The notes: a model not told the origin generated them from the sequence alone. 64,000 nucleotides of DNA from Alitta virens (GCA_932294295.1 OW028580.1:28342896-28406895), one strand, 5' to 3'; shown: positions 1 to 12,239, counted from the stretch's first letter. Made by a program: numbers and translations.

Positions 1-462
1 AAACTATCTCAATGCGAAATAACAGCAAAATGAAATTATGCCATGACACAAACTGAAAAATAAGGAAATACAACAATGCTTGTAGAATTGAAATAATAAC
101 TTCAGGACAATGCAAACATATCAAATTGAAAGTATCTAAATTTGACATTGCAGTCATATATGTCCTTCTATACACTTTAGACATCATAATAACCCGCAAA
201 CTTTTAACTTCTTTATCGCAACATAAATAACTTGACCACATAAATGACCTGGTGTACAATATCTAGTCCTAGGTATGGGTCATGCGAAGTACCATGACTC
301 AACTACGGCTACCTATTATTTACATGACAGGTGGTGTCTGAATTATGACTCATAATAGAAGATCAAAGAAATAGCATACATGAAGTAAGTGTAGCTATGG
401 TGGAGCAGGTGTGAACCATAAATTATATCATATTATTTATCAATTTATTTTTTTACTTTTTT
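1..462. other. AT-rich non-coding stretch
   Basis: No reading frame of note and no recognisable repeat. The last ~50 bases are a T-rich run leading into the foldback element. Confidence 0.6.
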
Positions 463-1376
463 TTGTATTTATTTAACAATGACTCAGGTAAGAACTATTA
501 AATGATAAACATGTGCCTCAAATTTTTTTTGTCAACTAACTGGCAAAGTAGGTGCTTTCCAAATTGTCTGAGATAAAAATCATAGGGGTATTCCGATCTG
601 AAATTCAGTGGTTTAAAGATCTGTCACAATCTGGAATCACATGTATGTTATAAGCTATGTTAATCTTTCGCAAGATGGGTCATAGAATGCACATATATTT
701 TTATTGTTCATATACCTATACATGATGTCATGTATTAGCATGGCATTGTGCAATTTGATGGATTTCCCAAAAAATTAATGAGTGAGTGAGTTATTAATTT
801 ATGTAAATTGTATCATTTTCTAATGAAATTTCATACATTTATTTAGCATGCATATTTTTTTATTATTTCAGGCTACAACGCATGTTGATCAACTTTCAAT
901 ATTTTACATAAGTCACACAATGCAGACCTTTAAATATGGTCTTTCCAACTATCCAGGGGTGTGAAATAAACTTAAATGTTGATATAAATACTTAAGTTGA
1001 CATAAATGACTTTAAGGCTATCAAAGGCCTTTGGGAAATCAATTAAATTGCACAATACCATGCTAATACATGACATCATGTAGAGGTATATGAACAATAA
1101 AAATATATGTGCATTCTATGACCCATCTTCCGAAAGATTAACATCTATAGCTTGTTACATACATGTGATGTAACTTCAAAAATTTCCACATCGAATTATG
1201 GACCATATTCCAGATAGTGACATATCTTTAAACCACTGTATTTCAGATCGGAATACCCCTATGATTTTTATCTCAGACAATTTGGAAAGCACCTACTTTG
1301 CCAGTTGACAAACAAATTTGAGGAACATGTTTATCATTTCATAGTTCCTTCCTGAGTCATTGTTAAATAAAAACAA
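463..1376. mobile_element. Foldback (long inverted repeat) element, ~0.9 kb
   Basis: Bases 463-770 reappear in inverted orientation at 1031-1376. The outer ends match exactly over 20 bases (TTATTTAACAATGACTCAGG at 469-488 against its complement at 1351-1370), and the match continues inward with small gaps for about 300 bases, separated by a ~260-base unique spacer. No protein is encoded, so this is a non-autonomous foldback or long-TIR element. The AT-rich flanks do not let me define a target-site duplication. The arms are diverged by substitutions and short indels, so it is not a recent insertion. Confidence 0.8.
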
Positions 1377-2078
1377 CCTTGTTCTAAGTTGAGGAAGGTT
1401 ATCATAGAAAATGACAGCCAATTTATTTATAACTTTCAATGTAAGACAATGGTACATGGATCAATGGTTGATTCTTACCTAAAAATCTGTCTTTCACATG
1501 TTAACATTTTTACTACCGTAATTTCAGACTCATTTGTGATCAAGTAAATAGGGTGCAATGTCATGCAAACTTTAGTTCATTCAGCTTATTTTGTTTATAA
1601 TAAATGCATATGTTAGAAAATCTCTTTTTGAAGCTTTCAGAATAATGGAAATACCGAAATCAGCTGATTTGGTTGAATATCGCATTATCACAAGACAAAA
1701 ACCAACGTCTATAGTAAACACACAAATTACACACATCCAGGTGTTTACACAGTGTGCAAAGTATTTACTTTCTGTCAATAAATGCATTACCTCTCAGAAG
1801 CATGGATTATTTGCAGATCTAAATATAGGTCCGCCTACAATAAATTGTTATCATGCGCAAAAGAGGAGAATATAGTATTTAAAGATAAGGCACATGAGTC
1901 ACTAAATAAACTGTCACTTCATTATCAACTTTTAAATGAGTTTTACTCAATATATTGTAGTTTATTTCAACCAAGTTTTAATGTACATTTATATTCATTA
2001 CCCGTTATTATTATAAAATTGTAATTTCAAAATTACTGTCATCAGGTCAGACAGGCCATAGTTATACAGTTCCTATCC
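1377..2078. other. Unassigned stretch
   Basis: Contains short overlapping open frames (1591-2024) with no recognisable domain, no splice context and low-complexity composition. I do not call a gene here. Confidence 0.5.
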
Positions 2079-2129
2079 ATCAATCAATCAATCAATCAAC
2101 CAATAAATCAATCAATCAATCAATCAATT
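2079..2129. repeat. (CAAT)n microsatellite
   Basis: About twelve imperfect CAAT/ATCA tetranucleotides. The same motif recurs at 4044-4060 and 4787-4819. Confidence 0.95.
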
Positions 2130-2985
2130 TGATTTGGGATGACTGGAAATTTAATTGAGACACTGTTCTACCAAGTGTTCTTCCAATGAAACAAACCCTA
2201 CAACTGAAATATTAGCAGCTCATCATAACATCTACCTCTATTAGCTGGCAATAACACGTTGAAGCCTCACAGGCATTTCATTGTTGGGATAATAATTTGG
2301 AGAGTTGAGAGTAACTTGAGACGAAAAAAAGCAAAAAGAAAAGCAACTGAATTATATTTTCCAAGAAATGGCATGCAAGTAGCTTTTTTCCCCAAAATCA
2401 TTTAGCATGCTTATGTTTATTGTACATGGAACTCTAAATACACATACAGTCGCCCTCGTTTATAAACAGCACACTTACAGTTATTAGTTTCATTCAAAAT
2501 GCCCTGTCAAATTGAACCTAGACGCTATACAATGCTACCTGCCACTAAACGGAGCTGTCTTGAGTCATTCTACTCAAAGCTGTACATGCAGCACCATTTG
2601 GTGCATAAGTTGAAAAAATGCATGTCTATTTTACATACATATTTATGATATATTGATACATTTCTTACATTTACAAAGGTTTATATTTTTTCACTGGTGG
2701 TAGGTGTAAGCTGACTATTAGCTAGGAGTAGACAGAAGCAGCTGGTTTTAGTCAGTTATTATAGCTACAGGCAGGGATAGCTTGCTACAGCTGTATATAG
2801 AGTCGACCATATTTTATGAAACTAACTGTATATAACAAAAGCCAGTTATAACCCAGGAATTTTTTTTCATAATTGCGAAACAAGTTTTCTTTCAGGCATA
2901 GTTGTTTCAAAAATATGTCAGGAAAATATTTTTTTTTCTCAATGTTATGGGTCTGTGGTCGAATCAGCTAATATTACTGGCTCCA
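2130..2985. other. Nothing recognised
   Basis: AT-rich with scattered AGCT/CAGCTG words near 2700-2800. No gene, LTR or tandem repeat is evident. Confidence 0.5.
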
Positions 2986-3424
2986 GTCAGCACACATAAT
3001 GATGAGATGATAAGGCTCTGATTCCATACCATATCACATAGACAGACAGACAGACAGAATTATTTATTTTTCATCGCATACACCACCATACATACTACAC
3101 ATATAACATTAACATACACACACATAGATAAATCTAACTTTAAATAGAAATAAAAATAATAACAATAATAATTTAAAAAAAGAAATAATGATAATAATAA
3201 AAAAGAAAAAAAAGAAAGATGAATGAATGAGAGGTCATGGATGAAAGAAGACTCCTCAGGCAAGAGGGTTTTGCCGCTAAAGAGGAGCCACCCATGTATT
3301 AACATGCCTCAGCATAGTAGCTCATGAAGAGTTCCCAGGCTGAGAATCAAACCCGGCACCTTCAGCAGAGCTGGCCAGAATGAAAATGGCAGATGCCTTA
3401 ACCATTAGGCCACCTAGTAGCAAA
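2986..3424 (-). repeat. tRNA-derived SINE, head preserved, body broken
   Basis: Read on the minus strand from ~3422 the sequence begins with a tRNA-like A box (TGGCCTAATGG within GGTGGCCTAATGGTTAAGG). About 60 bases later comes a B-box-like GGTTTGATTCT, then the family body CTCTTCATGAGCTAC and CTATGCTGAGGCA. A piece of the downstream body (CTTATCATCTCATCATTA, minus sense) survives at ~2995-3020, separated by ~220 bases of A-rich DNA and a CAGA tetranucleotide run at 3040-3058. Other copies of the same family lie at 4088, 4559, 5207, 31838, 45961, 47335, 47640, 49021 and 56478. The tRNA head implies RNA polymerase III transcription. The parent tRNA cannot be told. Confidence 0.75.
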
Positions 3425-4087
3425 AAAATTAAGAAATTTATTAATCTTGTCTATTTTTGGCATGACCCTAATCGTAAAGTTTTTGAAAATCTGTCATCCA
3501 TACTTCCTGTGTGAAACTGATTGTTGTCTTTTTTAAATAAATTTCTCTTTTCAGACATGTTAGCATTTCCTGGTGAAATTTTTCAGGGGAAACTCACACC
3601 TGCGCTTTCAAAGGTTGCAAAATTGTTTCGCAATTATAAAATTTTGAAGGAGTGCATTTTCAGGCTAATCCCTAAACATTGCTGAACATGCACAAGTTTG
3701 TAAATCAGTTTAGGTCATACTACGAAAGCTAATTCAGCTATAATCTGCAACACCAAGTCATCGATAGAATAAAAAAAATAAAAAAATAAATGACAAATTA
3801 CGACCTCTTACATGCTAAAACTGACATTTCCTCAAAAATCACATTTTGGAAACGTCCACAAAATAGTTTCTTCACACATGTTACCCAATAGAGGGTGCCA
3901 CTGTATTCACAACATCAACATCGCATATTATAAGATTGACAATGAAGCATGTGAGAGAATACAATTCATCTTTAAAGCTATTCTTAGGACAGAAAATATT
4001 ATCAATAATAAAATCAATCATGCAACCAAACAGTCAGTCAACAAATCAATCAATCAATCATATGAAATGTTAAACTGCTGATGCCTT
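3425..4087. other. Nothing recognised apart from a short CAAT run
   Basis: AT-rich, with a short CAAT run near 4044-4060. The open frame 3812-4081 has no recognisable domain. Confidence 0.5.
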
Positions 4088-4206
4088 GACCTCAGTGTCT
4101 TTATATGAAGAGGCAAGTAAAAGAACCCACCTAAGGACTGGATGTGTAACATGATGTGAACTTCAAACTTCATCTTATCATTATATTTGCCTCTAGTAGC
4201 TGGTCA

Positions 4207-4239
<33 letters not shown>

Positions 4240-4255
4240 CCCATCTATCTACACT
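4088..4255 (+). repeat. SINE 3' body with (CTAT)n tail
   Basis: Holds the family body words CTCAGTGTCT, GAGGCAAGTAAAAGAACCCA and the ending TTATATTTGCCTCTAGTAGC TGGTCATA, followed by a CTAT microsatellite at 4211-4255. The tRNA head is missing, which is normal 5' truncation for a SINE. Confidence 0.7.
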
Positions 4256-4558
4256 ATTTTGTTCTTTTTAGATCCAGCCCAACCATCATACAGATTTCAG
4301 TGACGTCACTACGCAAATCCTAATGACGTTTCTGTACAGTAACTTACAAGCTTGTGGAAAGCATATTAATGAATTAGGTACATGACTTCGCATGTAATAG
4401 CAATTACATGGCGAATGTAACCTTACCATGGTATAAAAGTCAACAGAATGAACAAGTGGACACTAATCACAAAGTTCATGACTGTATCCTACATTTTACA
4501 AGCTTATTTTGAAGTTGCAAGTACAAAAGAAGTACATTGATAAATATATAGATTGATA
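4256..4558. other. Nothing recognised
   Basis: AT-rich single-copy-looking sequence without an open frame or repeat that I can see. Confidence 0.5.
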
Positions 4559-4690
4559 AAGAATGAATTAAATTCCATATTGGCCAGTTCTGCTGAAGGT
4601 CCCTGGTTTGATGATCCCTAGTCCGGGCACTCTTCATGAGCTACATCCCAGCAGGATTTCGATCACATGTCATGTTAAATTGTTCAATGA
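4559..4690 (+). repeat. SINE 5' half (one arm of an inverted pair)
   Basis: Contains GGCCAGTTCTGCTGAAGGTC, a degenerate B box (GGTTTGATGATCC) and CTCTTCATGAGCTACATCCC. It matches the minus-strand copy at 5274-5408 not only in the SINE but also in ~25 bases of 5' flank (AAATTCCATATTGGCCA). The two copies therefore share a common ancestor at this site rather than being independent insertions. Confidence 0.7.
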
Positions 4691-4786
4691 CATTAACTTT
4701 CACATGTTTAAAATCGTTCACAATAACCACAATAAGCAAATTACATATTAATGAGTGCATGTGGTGAGACAAATGGTTCATAGTCA

Positions 4787-4787
4787 T

Positions 4788-4819
<32 letters not shown>
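4787..4819. repeat. (CAAT)n microsatellite
   Basis: Eight uninterrupted CAAT units. Confidence 0.95.
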
Positions 4820-4820
<1 letters not shown>

Positions 4821-5206
4821 GTGGAATAGTTCAGGCAGCTACACAGTAGCGAAATTAATATAGATTTTTCGAAATGAAGTAATACTCATAAATTTCTGAA
4901 ATAATAGAATAGGAAGAATATAACAACAGGATTCTCTTGTTCCAATTTCCGAATAAACGTTAAAAATAATCAGAAGGCATAAATATGACAATAGCGCATC
5001 CTAATTTAACACAATTTCAATGGGACTATATCCTAATCTCAACATTTTCACGGGAGTTCAGGAAATGAGTGTTAAAAAAATAATGAGTCACCCGGTGTTA
5101 CTCATCAGCTTTCCTTCTATTTTTATTTCACAACATTGCTTGGGAAAATAATTCATGGACTACTACAAGTAATAATTATGATTTGATTCTAGTTGAATGT
5201 TCAATG
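4820..5206. other. Nothing recognised
   Basis: AT-rich, no open frame or repeat of note. Confidence 0.5.
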
Positions 5207-5408
5207 TCTCAATGCTATGGGTGGGGTCTTTACTTGCCTCAGCATAGACAATCCCACAAGTACAAGGCACCTCCAATTTAACATCACATGTGATCGAAAT
5301 CCAGCTGGGATGTAGCTCATGAAGAGTGCCCGGACTAGGGATCATCGAACCAGGGACCTTCAGCAGAGCTGGCTGGCCAATATGGAATTCAATAAATTCT
5401 TTAATCAT
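5207..5408 (-). repeat. SINE copy, minus strand
   Basis: On the minus strand it reads GGTTCGATGATCC (B-box-like), CTCTTCATGAGCTACATCCC, then TCTATGCTGAGGCAAGTAAA. The head and body are better preserved than in its inverted partner at 4559-4690. An 81-residue open frame on this strand is only the SINE read through. Confidence 0.75.
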
Positions 5409-6638
5409 GTCAATAGTATAGAACAGAACAGAATATAATAGGATATAATATCCGCTGATAAATACTATCTGGTGCCCTGTCAGAATACTAGAACTTCTAG
5501 AAGGAGGGTAGAACCTTCTAGAATTACATAGGGTGCATAATAATGCACTAGCATCATTGCATGTAAGGAGTTTTTTTTATCCATATGGGGTAAATATGTT
5601 GACAAGAATCTAGTACATTGTTGACATGCACTTGGGACAGTTATCATATCTCACTGGGAAAATAGATTTTCCTCCATTTTTTGTTACATAATACTATATA
5701 ATATATCTAAGAAAATATGTGTGTGTGTGTGTGTGTTATATATCAGAGAAATGTATGGGAAATATAGACGATTTATGTCAAAATATCTATTTATATATAT
5801 ATATTTTTATCTGAAAGAACTGAAAGTATTTCAAAATGGTGTCATTACATACGCTTTATTATATTGCATAAGTAGTTCTTCAGAAAGAAAGAAAAAATTA
5901 AAGTGTCCAAAAATATCCCCAGTAGATTGAGTAGAATGATCTAAGAAGGAATGTACATTCTGCTGTGCTTGGCACAGACTGGAATTTTTGTGAACAAAGG
6001 CAAAAATATACCTGGCAAGACCATGTGGTCTATTGAAAGATACTTCTTATTTTCAATAACCAATTAAAAAACTAGACAGAAATGTACTTCTCTAATTAGA
6101 CAACCAAGAATCAAGACCTTTATAACGAGGTGGTCATAACAGTGAAATATGTTATGTACAATGATAAATATTGACCTATTTATTGGGAAAATTTCAAGAC
6201 CTTTATACAGAGACTTTTTAATGACGTGGCCTAAAACATGTGAAAGCCACGTTTTACCTTTTTTTAAATTTTTTTAGTGTTATCTGATGTTATTTCAGTT
6301 ACAAGAATAAATCTGAGTAATGCAATATGCCAAGCAATACACTGTTCTTATTATAAATTCTCAGATCATCAAAGCTCCCTGAGAAAGATAGAAGCTGCAC
6401 AAGCAGCACAACATACCAGACATACCAATGCTCAACCAAATATATTTAGACCTATGCTATTTACTTAGTAGGAGGGATTTTATACATTTCAATGCATTTC
6501 ATATGATGAAGTTCTATGTCAGCATGAGTTAATTTCAAAGACAACATGTCAATCAAATTGAATCAACCAATGGTTATCCATATAACCGATCTAACAAATT
6601 CTACTGACCCTATTTTACAGGTAATTATTGTTATGTTT
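5409..6638. other. Non-coding, with a (GT)n run
   Basis: AT-rich. A GT dinucleotide repeat lies at 5717-5736 and two TTCTAGAA palindromes at ~5494-5522. If the minus-strand gene starting at 7364 is real, this is its first intron. I could not find a second exon here. Confidence 0.5.
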
Positions 6639-6652
6639 TTATTCTCGCTTAC

Positions 6653-7364
6653 CTGAGTCAGACGCAGTCTCTATACTACAACAGTCCGGAGCGGTGGAGG
6701 CGATTCTCTCCTCCCTTCTGGAATTCATGAGCAAATTTCTTTCGTTGAGCAAAGTTGTAGCAACGTCCGAGTGGCTAGGGGAAGGGTCTCTGTGGGCAGG
6801 GTCACAGTCTTGACCCCTTTTAGAGTAATCTTTCCCATTGTTTTGGCCATGTCTTTGGCCGATAGCGCCTTCGATGTCCCTCCGCATGACTTCTGGAGGG
6901 GCGCTATGCTTCCGATGTTTCTCAGTTCCATCCGATTTGTGGTGTTTTTTGTCCGGACCGGGGAGTGTGGATGCACCCGGTTTTTCGGACCAGTGGGGAT
7001 GTAACAGAGTGTTATTTACAGGTCCTGGGCTTGAAGCGCTGCTGAACAAAGCCTTCATTTTGCGGTCGACTTTGCGACTCGCTTTCTTCCGATTTAACGT
7101 TGATGTCGGTGAAGCGGTCGGGGTTCGGACCGATCCGACCACTTCGAATTTGGTCAAAGTCACTCCGGATTTACTGTCGTTCATATTGTCCTCCAATCCT
7201 GCGATTTCCGTACTACGGTTCCTCCTTTGTCCGTGTGGGGACCGTAGCTTGTCCTTTGCGCGACCGAAAAAGTCCGAAACGCTCTTACGGAGAGTAGCGT
7301 TAGTGTCCTGGTCCCTTTGACTACTAACTGTGTTGTGGCTTGTGCTATTAGTGTGCTTGCCCAT
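6653..7364 (-). CDS. First coding exon of an unrecognised gene
   Basis: An open frame of 237 codons plus one base runs from an ATG at 7364 in a good context (A at -3, G at +4) to a strong splice donor, CAG|GTAAGC, with the exon's last base at 6653. The frame would close four codons into the intron, as expected for a real exon boundary (phase 1). The stretch is much richer in G+C and CpG than its surroundings, like a 5' CpG island. The encoded N-terminus is hydrophilic and low in complexity: Ser/Thr/Lys/Arg/His-rich, with a basic KKHHKSDGTEKHRKHS segment near residues 137-152. It has no signal peptide or membrane segment, so it looks intrinsically disordered and cytosolic or nuclear. I do not recognise the family. 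The remaining exons must lie beyond the window start or are too short to see. The long open frame on the opposite strand (6838-7320) is its shadow. Confidence 0.7.
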
Positions 7365-7700
7365 TTTTCTTGGATGACTGGCTACCTATAGGATCGTATC
7401 CTTCTACTGACTATAGGATCTGTCGATTCACAGCATGTTAGCAAATGTCAGTTGTCAGCATACCATCCTTGTCTGATTTGCACTCATTTCCATCGAAACG
7501 CTAAAATAAATATAACTGATAAATCCCCTTATTATATATCAACGACAGCTATTAGTTAATCAATCCTTCTTCACTCAATGACATACAAATCGATGCGTTA
7601 CAATGTCATTCTCAGGATCAGCATGCCATCCTTTTTTGATTGAAAACAAAACAAATGTATAGCTTATAAATTCCCTGTGTATATTATTAACTAATAATTA
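7365..7700 (-). promoter_or_regulatory. Probable 5' UTR/promoter region, with a tandem duplication
   Basis: Lies immediately upstream of the minus-strand exon. No TATA box is evident. Bases ~7457-7570 and ~7602-7702 are an imperfect direct duplication (shared words CAGCATACCATCC and TTAATCAATCCTT, with small differences), with a period of about 145. Confidence 0.35.
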
Positions 7701-8540
7701 ATCCTTATCATAAGAATCAATCTTACTATGACTGTTATACAAAGCTATATACCAGGTACCGAGTTGCCAAGTATATGCTACAGACAGCTGTCTTCTAATG
7801 TCAACAGTGTGTAAACTCTCCTGCCATGTGAACAGTCTGCCCTCTGGTATCAACTGACATGGGGTGGTTGAATGTATGTAAATAAGTCCCCCAACTGTGT
7901 GGTGTTGTATTGTATTGGCCAATCCTAATGATGGGAATCCCAGCTTTTATAAGTGCCTCAAACTGTGTATCTGATCAGTCCTTCATGTGGTCAAGTCCTG
8001 CTTTGTATCATTGACAAGTTTTTTTTTGTCGATAATTCAAAGTTGATAATTCAGATATGTTGTGTCAATACATACATATCCTCTACAAAACATATCTGAC
8101 ATATGCACGATAAGTTCATAACATGTATAAAGTATAATGACTTGACATGTGACCCTATGAAATCCTCTATAACTTATGACATTTGACAGGTCTGTATATG
8201 TAATTTAATATTTTTAACCTACCTAATATCGTAAGAGCTCTGTCTGTCTGTCTATCCTTCCATAGGCATATCAAACATGTAGATGTATATCAATAAAATC
8301 ACATACACTTATGTACAGCTGTAGATAGCATGTGTGTAACAATGTACTGTTCAGATTTCACAATGCATAAAATGTGTGTCACAAAAGTTCCATCCAAATT
8401 GGAACTACTCCACAGCAAAAATCCTTACTTTCTAGAACAACTAAGCCTATATATATATACATATGACCAGCTGTACTCATTCTATAGCAATGCCTAATAT
8501 ATGCAGCCCAACACCCCAATAGCTCTCCACCCCTTAACTG
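7701..8540. other. Non-coding; one CTCF-like motif
   Basis: AT-rich. CTGCCCTCTGGT at 7837-7848 matches the core of the animal CTCF site read in reverse. A short CTGT run occurs at ~8238-8252. No gene is seen. Confidence 0.45.
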
Positions 8541-8609
8541 CCCCCCCCCCCCCTCCTTAAGATCCTCACGACTCAAAAATTCTACAAGGGAGGAGGGGGG
8601 GGGGGGGGG
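8541..8609. repeat. Facing poly-C and poly-G tracts
   Basis: Thirteen C at 8541-8553 followed by TCCTT, then fifteen G at 8595-8609 preceded by AGGGAGGA. They are mutually complementary and about 40 bases apart, so this strand could form a G:C hairpin or, separately, i-motif and G-quadruplex structures. The exact run lengths are prone to sequencing error. Confidence 0.85.
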
Positions 8610-9060
8610 TAAAAATCAGACAGGAAGCAGTTAGCCCCTTGCATGCTTTTCGTATTGGCTTTTAACTTTCATAAAGACCCCCTACTGGGTTAGTGATGTC
8701 ATATTGAGAATAATCATCTTAACTATGTTAACCACGTCTGTGTTATTGGGAAATATTCATTGTTGTTTTTTTTATCTTGTTTGTTTTGTTATTTTATTTA
8801 CCAGAGCTTTTAATCTTTTATTATTTATTTATTTTGGAAAGGGGAGGGGACAAGATAGCTTATCATGTTTATCAACTCATCATTTTGTTTCCGTGCACAG
8901 TAGAGCATTGTTTATTGTCAGTCAGTCTGTCTCTCCAAATACCCTGTCAGATCAAACAAAGGGCTATCTAACGCACACTGCATGGTCTCTATAGTTTTCT
9001 TGCTTATCAATCAATCAACCCATCAAGCAAGTAATCAAAAAGCAAGCAATTAATTAATCT
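8610..9060. other. Nothing recognised
   Basis: T-rich, with overlapping short open frames (8704-8994) lacking any domain. The frame is an artefact of T-rich hydrophobic codons. Confidence 0.5.
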
Positions 9061-9241
9061 GTCTATCTATCTATCTATCTATATCTATCTTTCTTTCTTT
9101 CTTTCTATTTTTCTATCTACTATCTATCTATCTTTCTTTCTATTTTTCTATCTATCCATCCATCTTTCTTTCTATTTTTCTATCTGTCTATCTATCTATC
9201 TTTCTTTCTATTTTTCTATTTATCTATCTATCTATCTATCT
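9061..9241. repeat. Compound (CTAT)n/(CTTT)n array
   Basis: CTAT and CTTT tetranucleotides are organised into a ~40-base secondary unit (CTATCTTTCTTTCTATTTTT) repeated about three to four times. It may have grown from a SINE tail. Confidence 0.9.
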
Positions 9242-12239
9242 AGAATTCCATCGATCTAATATTGCCATTTTTCTTTGAATTTTCTGCCCTCTGGTGAGAA
9301 ATGAGGCAGAACTTTTAGCATTATACCTCATTCTAACACAATAGATAACAATCAATCTTTTTTTCTTTGTTTATCTTTACTTTACTAAACAATCTCATCA
9401 AAACAGCTACATTCATCAAAGAGGCAATTAATTGCTTTTGAGGGCTGCACAAAATTGAGCCCATCACTCTCATATATCATAACACATCTGATCCTATTTC
9501 TGAACCAAATACTTGAGGCAGATGTGATGATAAGATGTTAAGATGATTGTGAGTTTGCTCCACCCAAATAGATACAAATGCACATTTTACAAAGTGAAGA
9601 TCCAATTAGTAATGTATTACTATTTAGCACCACTCACTCCAGATTTTAATGGTAAACCTACAAGAAAATTTATATAATATATGTAAAATATAATTAAATA
9701 TTTCAAAGGCTGCAGCAAATGCCATATCAATAATCATAATAAATTATACACGTATTTCTATTACAAATTTATCATTTTATTTATCATATTTTTTATTAAT
9801 TGTAATAATATTTTCGAGTCATTTACTTTTGTGCCTCACTTGTATTATTAGCTCCCACCTGATTTTAACTCATATTAGCTTATTTACATTTTCCCCTAAT
9901 CATGAGATTTTTGAGAAAATAATCTTCCTTTTATCGCGTAAAAACATTTGCCGAGGATTTCTCAAAAAACCCACAAAACTTAGAAAAAAAATCACATGGC
10001 CATTACTATACCATTAATCCATGCATAACTGTTACGCAACATTGAACACACACATTTTCTCACAGTTACTAGGGAAACAGATTTGTTTCTTAGTGTTACT
10101 TAATCATGACAGATAAAACTTAAAACTTCCTGGAAAATTTTCACTATCCATTGGTCAAAGAATTAATCCGAAATGGCCAAATGTTTTTGGCTGCCACTCC
10201 CAATTTTTTTTTTGGTGAGAATGCACGACTTATTTGGGGATGAGACTTTTCCCCATCAATTATTTTTGAGTATAAAGAAAAAAAGCTTAATCAATCTTTT
10301 ATTTATTTTTTGTTATTGGTAGAAATGTGCAACATGAATATGCTCACAAAATAGAAATTATCTTAAATCTTTAGTAATCAAATTACAGAACTTATTCTTA
10401 ACTTCTTTGTTAATGAATTTAGTGTTATTCTTAATTCTATTTTTTTTAAATTTTCTCTCAGTGAAATTCTGAACAAAACTAATTTCATACATTTCAGTTT
10501 TACCTGAAAAAATTAAGATCAGAATATTATTAATTTCTTGAAGAACTTTCCTACATTAGCTTAATCAAACTTTGCCACAAGTTTGGAGTACAAAAGTTAA
10601 TTGTATAAATTTTCATAAGTAAAACCATTAACATAGAAAGAAACAATTTCTACTACTTCAGTATCTTCTTTATTTTTGTGTGTACTTTTTTCTTTTCTTT
10701 TTTAACTTCAAACATGTAGTCCATTTAAAATACTGCGATTCGAGGGTCTAATAACTAGCCTTTTTTAATTCTTTTCTTTTTTTGGGGATTACATTTTTTT
10801 TACAACAAGATCTCCTGGCTTATTACCCAAATAAGGCAATGGGTTTTATCGGCGGCCACTGCCAGATAAATGGACGAACAAAAAGTCACATTCAATGATT
10901 CAAGCATGGATTTGTCTAGTAAATCCATGATTCAAGTAAGTCACCAAATATGGAAACATTAACAGCCCACAGATTAAACCAGCATTAAGTGCACACGAGT
11001 GCAGTCAAAACCTTAAAAAAATACTAAAAAAATTAAATAAATAATAAGGATTAATATTTGGTAATAAAATCAGTTAAATAAACGAAGGAGATTCAGTCAT
11101 TTCTGAGACAAAAATCAACCAAAATAAATTAAATAAACTTTCACTAATTTAGACTTATTTTTAAAGACTTAAAGTGGCATTAATTATCTCTAAACAGTCA
11201 TCTGGACAGTTCTCAAGAATTTAGCAATGATTCCTATTACTATTTCCTGTACCAAGCAAATTTGAACTAAAAATAACTTTTTCTCACGAACACGCTTTGC
11301 TGCATTTGAGTTCTGACGACAAGTTCCAGGAATTTTGTAAATTTTCTTTACTTCTAAAGATATTTCAAAAACTGATTTAACTTAGAATTGTGCAACCCCA
11401 GCTAATTTATTTCAAGTTAATGGCTGCAATATTCCATAAAAATTTTAAAACTGCCATTATATTGACCTAACAGTCTTTTTATGCTTGAATATAGTAACTT
11501 ATAAATTTGGCTATTGCAATAAAACCTTTAATTGCACTTTTCCTTAAATTTAAAGAGACATCAATTAAAAAAATTTCCCATATAAAAAATTACATATCTA
11601 ATTTCCTTCTCAACGATTATGGTAGATCTATATAAATGATTATATCATGTAATGACACTTTCGAAGAATACGTCCATCAAATTTATGACTTTCTTCATGG
11701 AACATAAATTATCAGATCTTTGAAAATAATGACGCCCACCAGATCATTTTGTACTAAGTGGTACCAGGTACCAGGTACTTAAGGTACTTACTTTTACGGG
11801 ACATGGTCCTTAAATTAAGGGTGGAGGACACAGCTCAGTAAATTTGACCTAAACCTCAGAAAACTAAACTTTTTTTCATCTGGACAGGAAGAGGACAAAC
11901 TTCACAATTAAACGTTCCATTTATGAGATTATGACGTCACAATCGTTCTACCCTACTCTGTCCCCTATTGTAAGACATAGGTCTCATTTTTGCCCCTTTT
12001 CACCCCTCTTACCCCACAAGAATTACAGGAAGTCAACCACAAAATGTGCTCATTGCAGCTAAAGCGAGTTATCGTAAAAGTATTTCATACATATCAGCGA
12101 ATAAAGCCACACACAGCCTAAATTACATCAAGCGGAAATATTCAAAAAGAATGGAATCATTTAAACTATAAAGTTGTATAAAAGCAGCAAAAGTAAATTA
12201 TTAACAGAAAAAAAGTTGCTACTGAGCATCCATACTTAT
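9242..12239. other. 3-kb AT-rich desert
   Basis: Long A/T-rich DNA with many homopolymer runs. The features I can name are a CTCF-like motif CTGCCCTCTGGTG at 9284-9296, a small inverted repeat around CATGGATTT/AAATCCATG (10904-10930), and GGTACC/GGTACTT repeats at 11760-11790. No open frame above ~60 codons resembles a protein. Confidence 0.5.

Noticed and set aside
3290..3422. Possible true tRNA gene
   Set aside because: A and B boxes present but no cloverleaf; the body matches other SINE copies.
6838..7320. 160-residue open frame on the plus strand
   Set aside because: Antisense shadow of the GC-rich minus-strand exon; no start context or splice sites.
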